From positions 1 to 9,265 of the forward strand of contig WJKG01000145.1 in NCBI GenBank assembly GCA_014729205.1: a stretch of 9,265 bases of DNA, read 5' to 3'. The translations under genes were made by a program, and so were the position numbers. The first letter of the stretch is position 1, and each line of letters begins with the position of its first letter. Shown here piece after piece: positions 7,701-9,265 of the stretch. The notes under the pieces were generated by a model. It ran no database searches, was not told the DNA's origin, and saw nothing but the letters and a program-made list of their open reading frames with translations. Source of the stretch: a candidate division GN15 bacterium. GTDB taxonomy: Bacteria; Zixibacteria; MSB-5A5; GN15; FEB-12.

Positions 7701-9231
7701 GATCCGTGTGATCCTCGAGTATGCGGTTGTCATCTGTCCGGCGGATCTGCCGGATGAGGACGGTGACGGCGTGCCGGACGATCAGGACAATTGCCCGACC
7801 ATCTACAATCCGAATCAGACCAACTCTGATACTGATTCACTTGGCGATGCTTGCGACAATTGTCCGACTGTCGACAATGACGACCAGGCGAATTCCGATG
7901 CCGATTCTCTTGGTAATGCGTGCGACAACTGTCCGACTGTCGACAATGACGACCAGACTAATTCGGACAACGATAGTCACGGTGACGCGTGCGACAACTG
8001 TCCCAACGATGACAACGAGGATCAGCAGGACAGCGATGGAGATGGCATAGGTGACGTGTGCGACGACACTCCGTTCGAGGGGTGCGAGTACTACAAGGCC
8101 GGGTTCGAGGACTACTGTCCGAACGGTATGCCTGACTTCGATCAGAAGCGGGATCCGTGGTGGTCACAGATCACGGGCAACTTCAGCTGGTGTGGTCCTG
8201 TGTCGCTGGCTAACTGCTTCTGGTGGTTCGACTCCAAATTCGAACCCAACCCGGTTGATCCTCGACCGTTCTTCCCCGGCCCGGGTAATCCGCCGTTGAA
8301 TGACGGCTATCCGTTGGTGTCGAGCTACGACCCGGCCCAGGCCTGGGATGACCATGATACCAGCAACGTCGTTCCCTTTGTTACCGCGCTCGCTGCCGCG
8401 TGCAATACCGATGTAACCGTCGTGGGAACCGCTTTTAGCGATCTCGTAGCGGGTGCGAGTGGTTGGATCACGACTGTCGGTTTCGACGAGGAGTATACGC
8501 TGACGCCGGTCCTTGGACCGGAATTCGAGCTGCTCCGAGACTCCATTCTGGCCAGTCAGGATGTGATCCTGTTGCTCGGGTTCTATGAGCTGCTCGATGC
8601 TGAACCGCTCTGTCAGCGATTGGGTGGCCACTATGTCACTGCGGCTGGCGTCTGTACGACCACTGCCCAGATATGCATCTCTGATCCGTTCTTTGACAAG
8701 AACGAGGGAGACCCGCCTCCGGGCAGCGCGCATGGCCCGACTGTACACGACGATGCCTCGTTGGTTTCCGGACCACACGGTACCAACGAACACGACATGT
8801 ACACGGCCATCCCCAGCCAGTATTCGTGTCCGACTCCGGCCACCTGGGAACTCAGTGACTATCCGAACCAGTGGCTCGCCGATGGGATCTTCACTTTCCA
8901 GAACCAGAACCCGATCGACCCGGTACCCGCCCAGGCGGACTATCTGGGCGGTCCTATCGTAGTTCTGATAGATGCGGCTCTGATAATTTGTCCGACCGAT
9001 ACCGGATGCTGCATACCGCCGATTCGCGGCAACGTAGACTACGATGCGCTCGACAATGTGAATATCCAGGATGTAACCTATCTGGTCGGTTACCTGTTCA
9101 ACCAGGGCGCGGCACCGCCATGCCTGCCGGAGGCTGATGTGAATGGCGACGGTGTCGTCAATATCCAGGATGTGACCTACCTGGTTGCTTACCTGTTTGC
9201 CGGCGGACCGACGCCTGTGGCATGTCCGTAA
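4765..9231 (+). CDS. Large exported multidomain protein: beta-helix, PPC-like domain, two C39-like cysteine peptidase modules, TSP3 repeats, dockerin-like C-terminus
   Basis: This 1488-residue protein has no recognised overall function. Order of parts: signal peptide (1 to about 25, n-region MRPR, cleavage likely after AVS25; VGSC20 is an alternative lipobox); VVTTTADSGPGSLRDAINAAN entry motif (45-65, in two pieces VVTTTADS and GPGSLRDAINAAN); right-handed beta-helix rich in Asn/Asp turns (about 128-400); Ig-like domain (about 420-515); PPC-like beta domain starting at TEPNDNC (about 539-675); first papain-fold module (684-991) with Q704, C722, H870 and D890; four TSP3 calcium repeats (about 997-1103); second papain-fold module (1107-1409) with Q1127, C1143, H1289 and D1307; two dockerin-like EF-hand repeats (1422-1481). 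Many cysteines are conserved between the modules, which fits disulfides in an oxidising compartment. The gene has its own promoter and strong ribosome site. A secreted or surface-bound protease, or an inactive binding protein with peptidase fold, would both fit; domain names are by motif and not by search. Confidence 0.9.
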   Translation: MRPRVILMTLGALLLLVGSCPVAVSQDLLSADEGQEQSDSRAIFVVTTTADSGPGSLRDAINAANATPGNDQITFNISPAGVHTITPLSQLPPLTDPAGVMIDGFTQPGGATPGASPPSSAVLMIEINGPAAGGAYGLWVQSSNNIIQGLCINDFEQDGIRIESGVVEEFVSNNLVFSCFIGTDIAGQIDIGNGRNQASLWAGVYVGNQPGGTTVQTNIDANLISGNYAEGVHIEGPKVPGDVYDNYVTNNYIGTDITGMLGIGNDHEGVCLSEGTHDNQVLTNLICDNGYDGVGIQGFDNEPFPAPPIYTYANLVQDNTIGLDINAVPLPNMFAGVAIGEYGPSQWGYATENTIQANRIAYNVGDGVAVWEHPLDNVNADLNTITQNAIFDNGDLGIDLNNDGVTPNDPTDPDALANQELNFPVIAGATIVGGTTTIGGSIDIDTSPNLATVEVFKAALDPSGHGEGAVYLGSATPDAAGNWLLTTTTLVAGDSVTATTTDGNANTSEFASCVEVITGEEPWDCFENPPPDKVGGGEETEPNDNCSDANIAVCETAYCGDIGSVTDEDWWTVQLPDDTCYCLHIRLFGDATPGQYAYGGGLNTNLEVWDAGCQTLIYSNDDYNGTFPDAEGTDSEYDCQDPTNCFLPGQTLNIRVGGTDGTTGPYLLVFNCYPCECPEPPDTCEYYKQGYEDYCPNGMPDFDQVQSNWFVGSPPNLQYTHCGPVALANCFWWFDSKFEPNPIDPRPFYPGPGNPPANDGYNLVQSFDPSGAWDDHDTLNVVPLVDSMAKYCQTGVSQTGTSVFDLAQGARDWIDSMGLGGTYTVDLYALEDPFGFEFIRSQILESQDVILLLGFYEELEPGICERIGGHFVTCAGVCTNETDSGLCISDPYFDNNEGEPPGPVHGQTLHNDAWYVSGPHGTNHHDRYNVGVTTCQPIQPPFFQLEFTDYPTGHPDLSVFYGQNLPDPSVQPPTPTGSPIRVILEYAVVICPADLPDEDGDGVPDDQDNCPTIYNPNQTNSDTDSLGDACDNCPTVDNDDQANSDADSLGNACDNCPTVDNDDQTNSDNDSHGDACDNCPNDDNEDQQDSDGDGIGDVCDDTPFEGCEYYKAGFEDYCPNGMPDFDQKRDPWWSQITGNFSWCGPVSLANCFWWFDSKFEPNPVDPRPFFPGPGNPPLNDGYPLVSSYDPAQAWDDHDTSNVVPFVTALAAACNTDVTVVGTAFSDLVAGASGWITTVGFDEEYTLTPVLGPEFELLRDSILASQDVILLLGFYELLDAEPLCQRLGGHYVTAAGVCTTTAQICISDPFFDKNEGDPPPGSAHGPTVHDDASLVSGPHGTNEHDMYTAIPSQYSCPTPATWELSDYPNQWLADGIFTFQNQNPIDPVPAQADYLGGPIVVLIDAALIICPTDTGCCIPPIRGNVDYDALDNVNIQDVTYLVGYLFNQGAAPPCLPEADVNGDGVVNIQDVTYLVAYLFAGGPTPVACP
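6814..7737 (+). repeat. Duplicated C39-like cysteine peptidase module, copy 1 (residues 684-991)
   Basis: The copy begins CEYYKQGYEDYCPNGMPDFD, reaches the nucleophile motif HCGPVALANC (C722), then DDHDTLNVVP, QDVILLLGFYE, RIGGHFVT (H870), CISDPYFD (D890), SGPHGTNHHDRY (917-928), and ends in VVICP. The order Gln, Cys-Gly-Pro, Gly-His-hydrophobic, Asp-Pro follows papain-like C39/C39_2 peptidases. It has one extra cysteine, C874, where copy 2 has Ala. The copy is joined to the TSP3 repeats by an acidic linker. Confidence 0.8.
7792..8067 (+). repeat. Four tandem 69-base repeats encoding thrombospondin type 3 calcium-binding units
   Basis: DNCP motifs place cysteines at residues 1010, 1033, 1056 and 1079, with partner cysteines at 1030, 1053, 1076 and 1099: an exact 23-residue period. 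Aspartates follow the DxDxDGxxD pattern of TSP3 units, which bind calcium and form rod-like spacers. The 27 bases from 7861 recur unchanged at 7930, which points to recent duplication or gene conversion of the inner units. The array separates the two peptidase-like modules. Confidence 0.88.
8083..8991 (+). repeat. Duplicated C39-like cysteine peptidase module, copy 2 (residues 1107-1409)
   Basis: The copy parallels copy 1 along its length: CEYYKAGFEDYCPNGMPDFD, WCGPVSLANC (C1143), DDHDTSNVVP, QDVILLLGFYE, RLGGHYVT (H1289), CISDPFFD (D1307), SGPHGTNEHDMY (1335-1346) and a closing LIICP. Cys-to-His spacing is 146 residues (148 in copy 1) and His-to-Asp is 18 (20 in copy 1). The first 100 residues are nearly identical in protein but differ at many third codon positions, so the duplication is not recent. 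The central 80 residues have diverged most. Confidence 0.8.
9028..9207 (+). other. Dockerin-like pair of EF-hand repeats at the protein C-terminus
   Basis: Residues 1422-1481 hold two units sharing NIQDVTYLVxYLF. The second has a canonical dockerin calcium loop, with D1458, N1460, D1462 and D1469 at loop positions 1, 3, 5 and 12. The first has D1425, D1427 and D1436 but Leu1429 at position 5. Type I dockerins bind cohesins; in bacteria without cellulosomes such tails occur on many exported proteins and may anchor or sort them. No cohesin is visible in the window. Confidence 0.75.
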
Positions 9232-9265
9232 TCGACAGTTACGAAACGTGACAGGCGATTTTCCG

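Noticed and set aside
7741..8070. Possible CRISPR or satellite array from the periodic 69-base sequence
   Set aside because: The period encodes TSP3 calcium repeats in one open frame; there are no unique spacers between identical repeats.

Overview
The window looks like a chromosomal segment of a free-living, Gram-negative-type bacterium with roughly 55% GC by eye. The best taxonomic hint is the C-terminal dockerin-like pair of NIQDVTYLVxYLF repeats on a large secreted protein. I associate this style with uncultured FCB-group lineages such as Zixibacteria, but this is recollection and not a placement. There is no phage, transposon or CRISPR signal. All real genes lie on the + strand.

Layout. 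(1) Bases 3-710 are the 3' two thirds of a GalT-family nucleotidylyltransferase gene that enters from the left edge. (2) It runs directly into glgA, glycogen synthase (703-2178), as a translationally coupled pair, so this end is a storage-polysaccharide operon. (3) After 72 bases comes a multi-spanning GT-C type glycosyltransferase of the AftB/ZomB-like kind with a TPR tail (2251-4176). (4) A near-consensus sigma70-type promoter then precedes two tandem tRNA genes, tRNA-Gly(GCC) and tRNA-Cys(GCA), at 4245-4400. (5) A 364-base non-coding stretch (4401-4764) contains a second good sigma70-type promoter and a long leader ending in a strong Shine-Dalgarno. (6) The rest (4765-9231) is one 1488-residue exported multidomain protein.

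The large protein is the most interesting object. In order it has: a signal peptide; a GSLRDAI-type entry motif and a right-handed beta-helix; a small Ig-like domain; a PPC-like beta domain; a roughly 300-residue papain-fold (C39-like) module with apparent Cys/His/Asp triad; four exact 23-residue thrombospondin type 3 calcium repeats; a second copy of the same roughly 300-residue module with the triad preserved; and a dockerin-like EF-hand pair. Two apparently intact cysteine-peptidase-like modules separated by a calcium-dependent hinge, with no recognised function for the module, make this the candidate for an undescribed extracellular system.

The galT-like and glgA genes probably act together in glycogen/ADP-glucose metabolism. 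The membrane glycosyltransferase and the exported protein both concern the cell surface, but the tRNA pair and separate promoters give no evidence that they form one unit.
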